Shown here: in pieces, positions 1 to 9,258 of the stretch
How the letters are laid out: every line of letters begins with the position of its first letter
Position numbering within the stretch: position 1 is the first letter of the stretch
Origin: Actinomycetes bacterium
GTDB lineage: Bacteria > Actinomycetota > Acidimicrobiia > Acidimicrobiales > Acidimicrobiaceae
Assembly (NCBI GenBank): GCA_021841935.1
Contig: JAKCDL010000005.1
Coordinates: 36,538 to 100,537, forward strand
Reading direction: 5' to 3'
Length of the DNA: 64,000 nucleotides
Translations under genes and position numbers: made by a program
The notes under the pieces: generated by a model
The model's input: the letters and a program-made list of their open reading frames with translations, nothing else
Told to the model about the DNA's origin: nothing
The model's database searches: none

Positions 1-361
1 CTACGATTGGTTTATTGAGGGTAATTGCACCAGTAGATCCATAGAAGGTTGCATCACCGTAGGAGAAGATCCCACCATCAGATGCAACTAACCAATAGCC
101 TTTGCCATCTGGAGTAGATGCCATGCCTACGATAGGTAGGTTGATGTGAGTGTTGCTGGTGTCACCGAAGTTTGATGCATCCCCATAGGCGAATACGTTT
201 TGAAGTGTAACAGCTGAGCTAGCTGACGCCTTGGATGAATCAAGGGCAAAGATTCCGACGATGAGTGACGACAAAAGCGCAGCTACTAGAAGTGGTGTAA
301 ATATTTTGTAGCGTAAATAAGGGTGGGGAATTAGACCTGATTCTGCAATTGGATCGTTCAT
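1..361 (-). CDS. Surface/secreted protein with Acidimicrobiia-type 'SDGGIFSYGDA' repeats (3' end outside window)
   Basis: This is the first 120 codons of a minus-strand gene that runs off the left edge. The protein starts at ATG 361. After a short cytoplasmic segment it has one hydrophobic helix (about residues 19-42, rich in L, A, V, I), followed by an Ala/Ser-rich stretch, so it is probably an exported or membrane-anchored surface protein. From about residue 78 it reads GMASTPDGKGYWLVASDGG and then IFSYGDATFYGSTG. From memory, this repeat is common in large extracytoplasmic proteins of Acidimicrobiia and some other actinobacteria, where many copies probably form a beta-propeller-like fold. 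A weaker copy (NVFAYGDASNFGDTS) sits just after the helix. The function is unknown. The number of repeats and any C-terminal domain cannot be seen. Confidence 0.75.
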   Translation of the reverse strand, partial: MNDPIAESGLIPHPYLRYKIFTPLLVAALLSSLIVGIFALDSSKASASSAVTLQNVFAYGDASNFGDTSNTHINLPIVGMASTPDGKGYWLVASDGGIFSYGDATFYGSTGAITLNKPIV

Positions 362-371
362 AAATCACTTT

Positions 372-387
372 CTAAACTGCTGTTTAG
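372..387. promoter_or_regulatory. Inverted repeat in the 5' leader of the surface-protein gene
   Basis: CTAAAC and GTTTAG flank a TGCT loop (16 bp, perfect 6-bp arms), 11 bases upstream of the ATG of the repeat protein. It could be an operator or an mRNA hairpin near the ribosome binding site. I saw no second copy. The remaining bases up to the next gene (388-655) hold nothing I recognise. Confidence 0.3.
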
Positions 388-655
388 GCAATGTGCATCG
401 AGTAATTGGAGTCCAAATTTCTACGAGCTCTTCGATCCGATTCACATCAATGATGTGCAGCTCTTCAACTCCTTGGGATGTCGTCTTTATTCGTTGCTCA
501 TAACTTCAAACATAGTTATAGTCGGCACTTCAAGTTGGCAAGTAAAGATAATAAAACTCTAATTTTACACTACTAATTAATGATGTTTAAGTGAAATTTA
601 TCTTTAATATACGCCAATAGTTTGCTTTTATTACGATTGATGGTAAACAACTTCT

Positions 656-3600
656 TTATTCGTATGAGATATTTCGAATCGGTGTCGAACTGCGGGTTTG
701 GTCGCCGTCGATCTCAGTTTGGGCATGGTGTTCGTCTATTGCTAGACGCCTGATCCTCTGGAGGGTAATGTCAAATAGTGACTGAAGGCGCGCAAGTTGG
801 GTACTCTTCTCTGGAGTTGACGAAGTCTCTAGTATTGAGTCGATGATTCGGTGCTCTTCTTCGTGGAGACCTCTAGTCGTTGGATCAGTAGCCATCATTG
901 GCCCAACGAAGCAATCCTTTGTGCCAAGTACCCCTCTTACAATCTGAGAGGGGAATGGCTTTGTTATTAGACGAATGACCTCTTCGTCCCAAGTTAACTT
1001 CTCGGCATATCGAGCGAGGAATGAACTTTTGCTCGTCCCTTGCGTGATTGAATCTAAGTCAAAGTTTTCAAGTAGGAAGCCAACCTGATCTGCGGAGATT
1101 GGCTCTGAAAAGTAGTATCCCTGTACGTAGCGAACTCCAAGGTACGACAATGCGTGTAGCATCGCTGCATCTGACACTCCCTCTACGACCAAGTCTATCC
1201 CAAGGCCTTCCGAGAGAGTTTTTATACTTCTTATAAAGTGAAGGTCAGAGGGTTCCTCTAGAAGATTCAATACAAAGGTTCGATCTAACTTTACTTCGTC
1301 CACTATGATCTCGCGAAGTCGTAAGAGGCCTGCGTATGCGCTGCCAAGGTCGTCTAACGATATTTGGAGGCCTAAGTTGCGAAGTTCATTGATGGTACTC
1401 CTTGCTTGAGATAAGGAGAGGAACTCTCCGGTCTCTAGTACCTCTAAATTCAAACTGTGAGATTCGATACCGTAGTTTTCAAGCGTTTCGAGAATGTCAA
1501 CCTTGAATCGGGGGTCGATAAAGTTCTGTGGGACTACGTTTATCGACACTACGAGTTCATCTGCACCCTTGATGGCTTCTTGCCTCCACGACGCCAAGTC
1601 GGCTAGGGCCGTCTCACAGACGAGCATCGACAAGTGGGTGAGTTGATGGTGGGTTAGTTGGGGGATAAATGACTCTGGAGCTAAGAGACGACCGTCTCTT
1701 CGGAGACGTGCTAGGGCTTCAAACCTAACTATCTTCTTCTCCACGGTGTCGACTATTGGCTGGTAATAGACTTCGAGTTCGCTCTTTAGGAGCTCTGCAA
1801 AGTTGGCCCCATCTGTCTCCGATGCTTTAAAGTGGCTTAGCCAATGGTCTGAATAAATTAGATAGAAGATTCCAAATGATTCCTTCTCGACCTTGGCTCG
1901 GAAGAGAGCTGTATCTGCATGACGAAGTAGAACACCTGGATCGCTCTGGTCTGCAGGGTATATGGTGACGCCCATAGTTGCAGTTACCGTAATCTCTTCG
2001 TCTTCGTCTATTTGAATTGGGTCACTGATCAGAGTCCTAAGCGCATCGAGAGATCTATCGCGTTGATGGTGACTCTTTGCACCCTCCTGTACCACCACAA
2101 ATTCGTCACCGCCTATGTGGGCAACGAACGTTTCGCTATTTGAAAGTGCCGCCAGGCGTTCGCCTACTTTTGTGAGAACTTTATCGCCTGTTTTACGCCC
2201 AAAGGCGTCGTTTATTACCTTGAAGTTATCGAGATCTATTATCGTTACCGACATCTCGAAGTCTTCTATGAGAATGGAATTTACCAGCCTCTCTGCGAGG
2301 TAACTTTCGAGTCGGGCTCGATTTGGTAACTGGGTTACTGGGTTGAAAAAGTGGATCTGATCAAGTTTGCCTTGAAGGGACTCTGTCTTTCCCCGAAGCT
2401 CATTTGCACTCTGAAGGGTTTCGAAGACTGAAGTGATGGACTCTAGGAGCGCTAAAACCCCCTCTGAAGTGGCGGTTGAATCACTCGACGCTGCAAACAA
2501 CGTTGCATTGGGATAATTAGAGGTCACGAATGGGGTGGTTACGACGCACTGCCACTTGAATTGTGATGCAACTGATCCAAATATTTCGCCCAGTGCTCCC
2601 TCTGGAACATCATCGATTATTCGAGGTTGTTCAGATCGTATGAGCGCAATGAGCTCGGAAGTTAATTCGCTCGCTAAGTTACGTTTTATCGATTTCATGC
2701 CGAGTCCAGCCGAGGCCACAACTTCGATCTCTTCGCCAAAATCATTGGCGGCGAGGATAAAGACCGAAGATATATTTGCGATCTTGAGGATTGACTTTGT
2801 CAGATCCTTAAAGTGGTTCTCTATTGGTCCGGCAATTGACGTCAATTCGATTGACTCTCTGAGTATTTGCAAGGAACGATCGGCTAATTTTGCGCGTCTA
2901 CGCTCTTCCTCGAGAGTCAAAATCGCAATTCGGCGATCGTTCTTGCGTTCAAAGGTGCTAACAAATGATGAAAGATGAACGTCCTCTATAACGCGTCCAA
3001 AGAAGCCAACGAATGGGCTGGTGAGGATAAGTGTCACCGGGCCGTGATCGATTGTATTTAGAGGTACGATTGCGATTGAGCCATCTACCGTCTCTTTCAA
3101 GCTAGATGTGATATCTGCGCACCGGATGTCATCGGTGTCATTGAGTCCGGCTACGAAGTCTAGGACGGTTTGCCTTCTTTGAGAGAAGGTAGATTCGACG
3201 GGATAGATATCCATAAGAGATGTGATGAGGCAGGAGTCGATCCCGTCGATATTCAAAAACATCTCTCTAATTGAATCTATGTACTCGTTGAAGGTGGGCT
3301 GATCGTCCTTTATGTCGAGCACGGCTTGAAACTTTGTGAGCGTCTCATCCATGAGGTGCGATGTGATATCACTGTGTAGCTTCATGGCTTCGATGACTTG
3401 AGATGTCAATTCACGTACGAGTGCTTCACCCTCATCAGTTGATCTGCGGTCCCCCATCAGTTCGTTGGCCCTATAAAGAAAGGTTATGAACATCTGGTCA
3501 ACCCATGCATCTTCGATACCACAGAAGAAGTGAATGCGGGCGAAGCCCCGCAAATCTTCCATCGCCTCAGATGGTTGAAGTATCATCTTTTTGAAGTACC

Positions 3601-3823
3601 CGATCAACGCCAGGGTAGCTGCTTCCCTGCGATCCTGTGGCAATCGGTTCAAGATTTCGGCAACTGCTTCGTTTTCGGCTAAAGGGTTTTTGACGTCGTT
3701 CAAGATCGAGTCTTCGATAGCTAGAGCTAGAGTGTCGCGCAGGCTAAGTGAGTGTGGCCTGCTAGCGAGAACCACTTCGTCTGCGTTCTTTCTCTGCCCC
3801 TCGTTATCGCTCACTTTAGACAC
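656..3823 (-). CDS. Globin/GAF-coupled GGDEF-EAL c-di-GMP enzyme with CZB-like C-terminus
   Basis: A 1055-residue bifunctional c-di-GMP protein with no membrane segment. Order: a helical N-terminal domain (about 60-190) with a sensor-globin-like motif around His98 (ARIHFFCGIEDAW); GAF-like domain (about 330-480); GGDEF (about 500-660) with an intact GGDEF near residue 571 but no RxxD inhibitory site in front; EAL (about 680-925) with intact EAL near 702, Asn in SINVVP, Glu in LEVLE, the DD pair in DDLGSAY, Lys in KLDR and Glu in VVEGV. A tail carries Cys971 and HEEEH (His987/His991), like chemoreceptor zinc-binding (CZB) domains. Both active sites look competent, so it may make or break c-di-GMP according to heme-ligand and zinc signals (inference). 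Start is GTG 3823, or GTG 3814, which is better spaced from AGGT. Preceded by a foldable leader (see 3878-3971). Resembles the protein at 57698-61708. Confidence 0.9.
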   Translation of the reverse strand: MSKVSDNEGQRKNADEVVLASRPHSLSLRDTLALAIEDSILNDVKNPLAENEAVAEILNRLPQDRREAATLALIGYFKKMILQPSEAMEDLRGFARIHFFCGIEDAWVDQMFITFLYRANELMGDRRSTDEGEALVRELTSQVIEAMKLHSDITSHLMDETLTKFQAVLDIKDDQPTFNEYIDSIREMFLNIDGIDSCLITSLMDIYPVESTFSQRRQTVLDFVAGLNDTDDIRCADITSSLKETVDGSIAIVPLNTIDHGPVTLILTSPFVGFFGRVIEDVHLSSFVSTFERKNDRRIAILTLEEERRRAKLADRSLQILRESIELTSIAGPIENHFKDLTKSILKIANISSVFILAANDFGEEIEVVASAGLGMKSIKRNLASELTSELIALIRSEQPRIIDDVPEGALGEIFGSVASQFKWQCVVTTPFVTSNYPNATLFAASSDSTATSEGVLALLESITSVFETLQSANELRGKTESLQGKLDQIHFFNPVTQLPNRARLESYLAERLVNSILIEDFEMSVTIIDLDNFKVINDAFGRKTGDKVLTKVGERLAALSNSETFVAHIGGDEFVVVQEGAKSHHQRDRSLDALRTLISDPIQIDEDEEITVTATMGVTIYPADQSDPGVLLRHADTALFRAKVEKESFGIFYLIYSDHWLSHFKASETDGANFAELLKSELEVYYQPIVDTVEKKIVRFEALARLRRDGRLLAPESFIPQLTHHQLTHLSMLVCETALADLASWRQEAIKGADELVVSINVVPQNFIDPRFKVDILETLENYGIESHSLNLEVLETGEFLSLSQARSTINELRNLGLQISLDDLGSAYAGLLRLREIIVDEVKLDRTFVLNLLEEPSDLHFIRSIKTLSEGLGIDLVVEGVSDAAMLHALSYLGVRYVQGYYFSEPISADQVGFLLENFDLDSITQGTSKSSFLARYAEKLTWDEEVIRLITKPFPSQIVRGVLGTKDCFVGPMMATDPTTRGLHEEEHRIIDSILETSSTPEKSTQLARLQSLFDITLQRIRRLAIDEHHAQTEIDGDQTRSSTPIRNISYE

Positions 3824-3877
3824 CTAAAAACTCACTTTATAAAACTTGTATCACGTAATTCTTAAAGACTCTCAGCA

Positions 3878-3971
3878 AAAAGTGCGTCGCAGAACTTATT
3901 GGGTCATCTTGAAGAGCCTCACTATCGTTCAATGTCCCATCCTTAGTTAGGGAACCTCGCTACGCACTTTT
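3878..3971 (-). ncRNA. Candidate structured 5' leader (possible cis-regulatory RNA) of the GGDEF-EAL gene
   Basis: On the minus strand AAAAGTGCGT (3971-3962) and ACGCACTTTT (3887-3878) are perfect complements enclosing 74 nt. Inside are two further helices: GTTCCC with GGGAC, and TTGAA with TTCAA. Together they make a plausible multi-branch junction ending about 55 nt before the start codon of the c-di-GMP gene, the usual place for a riboswitch or attenuator. I do not recognise it as a known class: the conserved parts of GEMM/c-di-GMP-I, c-di-GMP-II, ydaO, TPP, cobalamin and SAM aptamers are not visible. It could also be a coincidence or a transcription-factor site pair. Confidence 0.35.
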
Positions 3972-3975
3972 GAAG

Positions 3976-4956
3976 AGTGTAGATACATTAGTCATGTTAA
4001 TTCACCACAAATTGATTTGTTGGATTTTAGTTCGATATTTAAATTTTTTGATCTAATAGCGAGTCTATCGGGCTATTTGACATTTAATTTTCTCTCTGAG
4101 ACGACCACGTCTTGTGATCGAAGACGGGCATCTACAATTTGCTCTTCGTCAGTCGATCATGACAGGTTAGAGGTATCTTAGGCTCTGCTTATTTTGAACT
4201 TTACCTAGTGCTTTTTGGTTATTGCAATCTCTGGCTGCAACGCCACGCTGGTGTCGATGGCGCTTGTTTTCGACCGTGTCGTTAGAAGTCGAAAAAATAG
4301 TTAGCAACTCGTCAGTGCGTTTTTGTCATCCTGGAACGGATTTTGCTGTTGTTAATGTTGAATTGCACACAAGTGACTACACGTAAATTATCTTGAAATA
4401 TGCATTTATGAAGTTGATTTATTCCGTCGATATTGTTAGTTAAAATTACTCTCAATATATTTGAAATTTCAAATTATCAATGATCGTCAGGAAATTAGAG
4501 CGATGTAGGAATTGAAAAGCGGCGCGGGAGTCCCTTGGCTAATTGAGTATCCATTTGGGTAGTGGGTATTGTTACGATACTGAGAGTCCTTGTTAGATGG
4601 TCTGTTTTGTCTCTTGGTCTTCTGTGTTTGATATTGACGGCGCATCCGTAGTGGCTCCTGCCGCTTAACCTTGACTAGAGAGTTGCTTGGAAAAACGCCT
4701 CCATGAAGAGGTATTTGAATCGTTCGATCGACCCTTTTTACCCTGGTTTGCAAGGTGATTGGGCATAGCAGTTGATCTCCGCAGTAGCTTTTTCGAAACT
4801 CTGGATCGGTCTTTCTTGGAATATAAGTATCGTCGACGACTACTTAAGGTTTGTTTTTATTAGTCGAATGACTTATTTTATTCTATCCAAGGGATGTGTC
4901 GTGGGCTAAGTGCCACGTAATGTAAGGAAAGTCTTCGCCCCTATTGCGTGACTTTA
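3976..4956. other. Gene-poor stretch, no convincing gene
   Basis: About 1 kb of AT-rich DNA between two minus-strand genes. A small inverted repeat TTTTCGAC/GTCGAAAA lies at 4266-4294 and could be a weak hairpin. An 88-codon minus-strand frame at 4487-4753 has low-complexity basic composition, no recognisable motif and no clear ribosome binding site, so I do not call it. Confidence 0.5.
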
Positions 4957-7719
4957 CTACAAAGAGGTAGTTTTGCGCTTCGGTCGAGTGAAAATTGCAG
5001 CAAGGCTAGTAATGATTACTCCAGCGACTCCGGCAAGAAGCCCAAGAGAGGCTCCCTTTTGTGAGTACGAAAGATCGATAGTGGCACTGCCTTTGGTTTT
5101 GGGCATAGTTATACAGGTTAAGGTTTCGTAGCATTGGGAGATAGTTAGATTTCTAACCGATGAATCGCCTTCGCCAATGGTTGCATGCCAGCCGCTGTTA
5201 TATGCAAGTGAGGCGACGATAGTCGTTGGCGATTGAGAGCTAAGTGCGTACCTTATTTTATTGGGCCCTTCGAAGGCTGCTCTTTGGAGCTTTATCGTGT
5301 CCTTGTGGTTTACGAAGAGATATGGAATTGCTAGCGGCGAGGGTGAGATCGGCTTAACGCGGGAGAGGTTTCCAAGGCTGCTTCGATCGTCGATGTAAGC
5401 AGTTAGGGCATTATACGTTGGTCCAACTTTGAACTGATACGGTGTTACAGTTTTGGCTAAAGCACCTGAGACGCTGAAGTAGCCGGCGTTAACTGTGTCG
5501 AAGGCTAATCCTGTTGCGATGGCGTGAATGGGGTTGTCTTTACTAGATATGTACTCTTTCGCAAAGATTTGAGTTGCCTCTACTGGTTTTGGTAAGTTAT
5601 AGGTGGCTGTGACGATACCGTTCACTGGATTTGTAGTCTCTGTCGATAATGTGGCGACGACGCTCTTTCCATCGGTGGTTATAACCCCGACCTCTTTATC
5701 TAGCTTTGACCACCTTGAAACCGAAGGCTGGTTGTTGGATGTTGTACTAACGCCATAGGTAAGTTGAAGCGACTTTATATCGAAGGTTTGGCCTAAGTAG
5801 CTATGGTCTGTAACTGTGGTGGTGCTTTGGGTGTTAGCCAGGAGAGAGGCAGATCCATAGGTCGTGAATGTTTTTCCAACGGGGAAGGAGAAGTAAAGGG
5901 TGCCCGTAAGGATGACCTTACCCTCCAGAAGAGAGAATAGTTGAGTAGTAGGAAGTGAGGGGGTAAATGTAGCCTGCTGATGACTTCCCGTTGCGGCCTC
6001 GTAGTTTGCAAGCGATAGCGATCCGTACCCTTGAAGAGATGGTACTTTGTTGTAGGTATTAAGATTTGGCATACCCACTTTGACTTCGTCAAAGTAGTAG
6101 TAGAGGTTAGGATCGTAGATCGCGAATCGCCCACGCTCTTTGGTCATCAGTGACGTAAATGCAGTGGAGAGTTTTCCACTCGCCGATGACACTTGATTTG
6201 AAAATCCGCTCGTAGTGTATGAAAAAAAGTCGAAGGAGATCACATCAAGTATGACGATCGAGGCCATCGCTAATTTCAGCACTTTGGCTGTTGTCTCCTT
6301 TGAATATGCAATGGCGATCGATATTGATAGGATCACTGGTATCGATGAAACCGCCAAGATATCTCCGAAGGGGTTGAGGGACCCACTTCCATCAAAGGCA
6401 AAAAGAGCGCCATCTCCCCCTAGGTATAATCCGGTTAGAACTCCAGCCGTGACGATTGAGATAGTAAAGGCTACGATCTTTATCGAGCGCTTTGAAAATT
6501 TACGGAGCAGAAGAGCCTCTACGCCAGCCATTGCTAGAACCAGTGATGAGATTTCGAAGCCGAGAATGTTCCTACTTGGAAGCCGCTGTTTGTTGTAGAT
6601 CGGAATATGAAGCATCAGTGATTCGAGGGGCGTGAAGGTGCCGAGCGAAAGAAGTGTTGAGATCACTCCGGCAATCATCAAAGGTATTAAGTCAAAGCGC
6701 TTTGATTCGTGAATGGGGTAGCTCGATCTAGTTGATCGCCTTTTTGTAGTGCGAACCACTGAAGGCAGGGTAGCTAGCGCTGCTAACAGCGGCAGGATAC
6801 CGATGTATACCATCGTCTCTTCGAAGGTATAGGGCCCCTGGTAATTTGGAAGTATCTGCGATGGAGATCCAAAAATGAACGGCGTTAGAAGCGATATGAA
6901 CATTTGAGGATAAAAAGGGCCGGCAGTTGCGTAGTTGTAGGGAAGGTTCGCCCTTTGCGACGATGCAATGTAGGAGTACCCTGGTAGTAGCTGCGGAGCT
7001 GAAAGGAGTACGGATACCACAACCGCAGCGCCAACGAAGATCGCAGTTGTTCGTAGGTCGACCCGATTCACTACAAAGGCGCTCACAAGGTATGCTCCTA
7101 TAAATGCGCCTCCAAAGAGCATGGCCTCTGGAGCGCCACCGAGGACGACGAGGGCATATGAGACTCCAAGAAGTAGTCCATTCCTTGCACTCTGCCTTCT
7201 ATCTGCGCCTTTGGACTGTCGATAGATCGCTACGAGTGCCCATGGAATTACGGCGATCCCAGATGCCATATCTAAATGAATTGTTTGGGCGTAAAAGTAT
7301 GAGGCTGCTGGGGCAGAGATCGCGATCAGATCAACCGCAAAGGCGCCATATCCCATCGATCTGCCAAGTTTCCGAAGTCCAAGTCCAAACGTCAGCTGAA
7401 GAAGGGTAATAAAAAGTAAAGTAGCAACTTGCGTAGGCAATATTACATATAGCACCTCTAATGGGAAGTAAGCGCCTGCGTTGAATCCTGCAAGGAGGGG
7501 TGTTCCTGACCACCCCATGATATTGATCAATGGAAGGTGGCCACTTAGATATGCTTGAGCCACTAGGTGACGAAGCGGAGCATTTTGCGTAAGGTTATCC
7601 CCGACGATTGGCGCATATCCAAAGAAGTAGGGAAGAAAATTTATGAGGAAGTAGATCGCAAAGGCTAGGGCTATATAACGCCACGTATCAGTAGATCTAC
7701 CTTTAGTTAGTTTCTGCAA
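4957..7719 (-). CDS. YfhO-like polytopic membrane protein (GT-C-type fold)
   Basis: A 920-residue membrane protein. The N-terminal 500 residues contain around a dozen hydrophobic helices (for example ALAFAIYFLINFLPYFFGY at 17-35). A large Ser/Thr-rich extracytoplasmic region of roughly 330 residues follows, then one C-terminal helix (GLLAGVAGVIITSLAAIFT) and a basic tail. This is the layout of YfhO-family and related GT-C glycosyltransferase-like proteins, which use polyprenyl-phosphate sugars to decorate surface polymers. An early acidic loop (VGDNLTQNAPLR) is in the place where GT-C enzymes carry catalytic Asp residues. It lies 30 nt downstream of a GT2 glycosyltransferase of the polyprenyl-phosphate-sugar synthase type, which fits donor synthesis followed by transfer. 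The start is TTG 7719 with only a weak ribosome binding site, so it is uncertain. The glycan acceptor is unknown. Confidence 0.7.
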   Translation of the reverse strand: MQKLTKGRSTDTWRYIALAFAIYFLINFLPYFFGYAPIVGDNLTQNAPLRHLVAQAYLSGHLPLINIMGWSGTPLLAGFNAGAYFPLEVLYVILPTQVATLLFITLLQLTFGLGLRKLGRSMGYGAFAVDLIAISAPAASYFYAQTIHLDMASGIAVIPWALVAIYRQSKGADRRQSARNGLLLGVSYALVVLGGAPEAMLFGGAFIGAYLVSAFVVNRVDLRTTAIFVGAAVVVSVLLSAPQLLPGYSYIASSQRANLPYNYATAGPFYPQMFISLLTPFIFGSPSQILPNYQGPYTFEETMVYIGILPLLAALATLPSVVRTTKRRSTRSSYPIHESKRFDLIPLMIAGVISTLLSLGTFTPLESLMLHIPIYNKQRLPSRNILGFEISSLVLAMAGVEALLLRKFSKRSIKIVAFTISIVTAGVLTGLYLGGDGALFAFDGSGSLNPFGDILAVSSIPVILSISIAIAYSKETTAKVLKLAMASIVILDVISFDFFSYTTSGFSNQVSSASGKLSTAFTSLMTKERGRFAIYDPNLYYYFDEVKVGMPNLNTYNKVPSLQGYGSLSLANYEAATGSHQQATFTPSLPTTQLFSLLEGKVILTGTLYFSFPVGKTFTTYGSASLLANTQSTTTVTDHSYLGQTFDIKSLQLTYGVSTTSNNQPSVSRWSKLDKEVGVITTDGKSVVATLSTETTNPVNGIVTATYNLPKPVEATQIFAKEYISSKDNPIHAIATGLAFDTVNAGYFSVSGALAKTVTPYQFKVGPTYNALTAYIDDRSSLGNLSRVKPISPSPLAIPYLFVNHKDTIKLQRAAFEGPNKIRYALSSQSPTTIVASLAYNSGWHATIGEGDSSVRNLTISQCYETLTCITMPKTKGSATIDLSYSQKGASLGLLAGVAGVIITSLAAIFTRPKRKTTSL

Positions 7720-7749
7720 TTAGCTTTGTCAATCTAGATTGATGAAGAC

Positions 7750-8640
7750 CTAAAGATTATTCGATGCCAAGGAACGACGGCCCTTTAGTAACGTGGGGCG
7801 GTTGTAGTAGTGCTCTCGAAGAGCAGTACCGATCACGGCCTTTGAATATGATATGGCATACGAGAGATTCTTGCCCTTTTTTGATTCACCGGCATATCTT
7901 GCCTCCATGGTTACTGGAACCTCCGATAACCTTCCGCCATTCAAGAGGGCACCGATGAGTAACTCTGACGATTGGTACTGAGGCTGTGTCAATCGAAGTC
8001 TCGCGAGAAGTTCGACCGACATAGCTCGTATTCCACTCGACGTGTCGGTCAACTTCGTTGATGTCAAGATTCTTATTAGAAATGCGAAGAAGACTACACC
8101 GAGGTCGCGGAATTTATCGCCAACGCGGCTCTCGCCTAAGGCTCGTGAGCCCTGGGAAATAGTCGCTTCGCCGACAATGACCGGCTTCATGACAGCCTCT
8201 AGATCCTGCGGGTCCCATTGGCCATCGGCATCCACAATCGCCACGATTGAAAAGTTTGAAGTGATAGCCTCGAGATATCCCGTCTTGAGGGTGGCTCCTT
8301 GCCCACGGTTTACTGGAGATGTGATCACTGAGAGGCCATTAGACCTTGCGACCTCCGAGGTACCATCGCTAGATCCATCGTCGATGACCAAGTAAAGGGG
8401 CAGATGGCCATTTATTTCTCCAGGTAGCCGCGATGCTACATAGGGTAGTGACTCAGATTCATTGAATGCGGGGATGACAACTAGGTAGGGGGTAGGGGGC
8501 GTTGTCGCTAATACCTCAAGGAACTGGCGATGAAGATCTGCCTCAATTTCGTCTCGGTTACTTGCTAGCTCTCTAAGTGTTGGCACCTTCATAGCTTTAC
8601 GTCGCATATCCTTGCTCATACTGTGACAATTTTGATCCAA
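7750..8640 (-). CDS. Family 2 glycosyltransferase (polyprenyl-phosphate sugar synthase-like)
   Basis: A GT2 (GT-A fold) enzyme. The nucleotide-sugar site is visible: VVIPAFNESESLP at the first strand, VIDDGSSDGT, then the NRGQGATLKTG segment and the DADGQWDP metal-binding motif. These features match the DPM1/polyprenyl-phosphate glycosyltransferase group, which loads a sugar from a nucleotide donor onto a lipid carrier at the inner face of the membrane. There is one moderately hydrophobic stretch (LGVVFFAFLIRIL) but no C-terminal membrane helices. The longest frame starts at TTG 8640, but ATG codons at 8619, 8607 and 8592 are all possible and none has a clearly superior ribosome binding site. 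It is the first gene of a two-gene unit with the YfhO-like protein downstream. Confidence 0.85.
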   Translation of the reverse strand: MDQNCHSMSKDMRRKAMKVPTLRELASNRDEIEADLHRQFLEVLATTPPTPYLVVIPAFNESESLPYVASRLPGEINGHLPLYLVIDDGSSDGTSEVARSNGLSVITSPVNRGQGATLKTGYLEAITSNFSIVAIVDADGQWDPQDLEAVMKPVIVGEATISQGSRALGESRVGDKFRDLGVVFFAFLIRILTSTKLTDTSSGIRAMSVELLARLRLTQPQYQSSELLIGALLNGGRLSEVPVTMEARYAGESKKGKNLSYAISYSKAVIGTALREHYYNRPTLLKGRRSLASNNL

Positions 8641-8926
8641 CTACGCGGCGACAGAGGTTGCCGCACCCTCACCCGTAACGTCTGCTCGCGGGCAAAGTAG
8701 TCACGATCTAATTCTGCCACTCCTCAATTGACATCGGCACTCTACCCTCTACATCGTAGTCTCTTTAATATTTTTCTCGATTGTTGGGAATTGGGTGGGA
8801 GTATTCATAGAAGTCTGCAATCTCCGCCGCCGCCCATTTGTTAATTTAGATCTCGTCCCCTCGGATCTTTAAAGCGCTGCATATAGGCAAAATTACAGAG
8901 ATGTGATTATTTTTTTGACTAAATCG

Positions 8927-8955
8927 TTGACCGACGCTACCACTAGATATAGTAT
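8927..8955 (+). promoter_or_regulatory. Probable nrdJ promoter
   Basis: TTGACC (8927-8932) and TAGTAT (8950-8955) are separated by 17 bp, a good sigma-70/SigA layout. The -10 hexamer overlaps the first NrdR box, so repressor binding would block RNA polymerase. Initiation here gives a 5' leader of about 320 nt before the GTG of nrdJ. Confidence 0.5.
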
Positions 8956-8986
8956 CTCTCTAGAGGTTGATCACAATATGTTGTGG
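8940..8986 (+). promoter_or_regulatory. Paired NrdR boxes upstream of nrdJ
   Basis: Box 1 CCACTAGATATAGTAT (8940-8955) contains ACTAxATATAGT of the NrdR consensus (acaCTATATATAGtgt). Box 2 TCACAATATGTTGTGG (8971-8986) is the CACAATAT/TTGTG variant. The two centres are 31 bp apart, about three helical turns, which is the spacing NrdR needs for cooperative binding. NrdR represses ribonucleotide reductase genes when dATP is high. The nrdR gene itself is not in this window. Confidence 0.8.
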
Positions 8987-9175
8987 TTAGAGGTCATCGA
9001 TTTAGTGGTAGAGGGAAACAACTTTCGCCATATGATGTCAGAGTCTTTATGGTGAGCAAGGCGTTTTTATAGAAGACTTCAGCGCTAGGTGGATGAACTT
9101 CAATTCTCGATTTGAGTCGCATCAATGGAGTTTTGTAGTTCGCAATGTCTGCATATCGAGTGCGACAGTGCGATA

Positions 9176-9258
9176 TATCGGTGATACCGATAGTTGCTAA
9201 TTGCTAGGGATAGCCAAAAATAGTGGAGACCTCGGTACTGAACCTTTTGGTAAAGTAC
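9176..9258 (+). promoter_or_regulatory. Inverted repeats in the long nrdJ leader
   Basis: TATCGGTGATACCGATA (9176-9192) has perfect 7-bp arms around GAT. A second hairpin at 9235-9258 pairs GTACT with AGTAC and ACC with GGT around a TTTT loop, ending about 12 nt before the ribosome binding site (AAAGGGAAG, about 9271-9279). They may control nrdJ translation, or be an operator. I do not find the conserved parts of a cobalamin riboswitch. Confidence 0.3.

Noticed and set aside
2535-2978. 147-codon plus-strand frame inside the GGDEF-EAL gene
   Set aside because: Antisense to a well-conserved GAF region; no motif and no ribosome binding site.
4487-4753. 88-codon frame in the gap upstream of the YfhO-like gene's terminator side
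   Set aside because: Low-complexity basic protein without motif or ribosome binding site.
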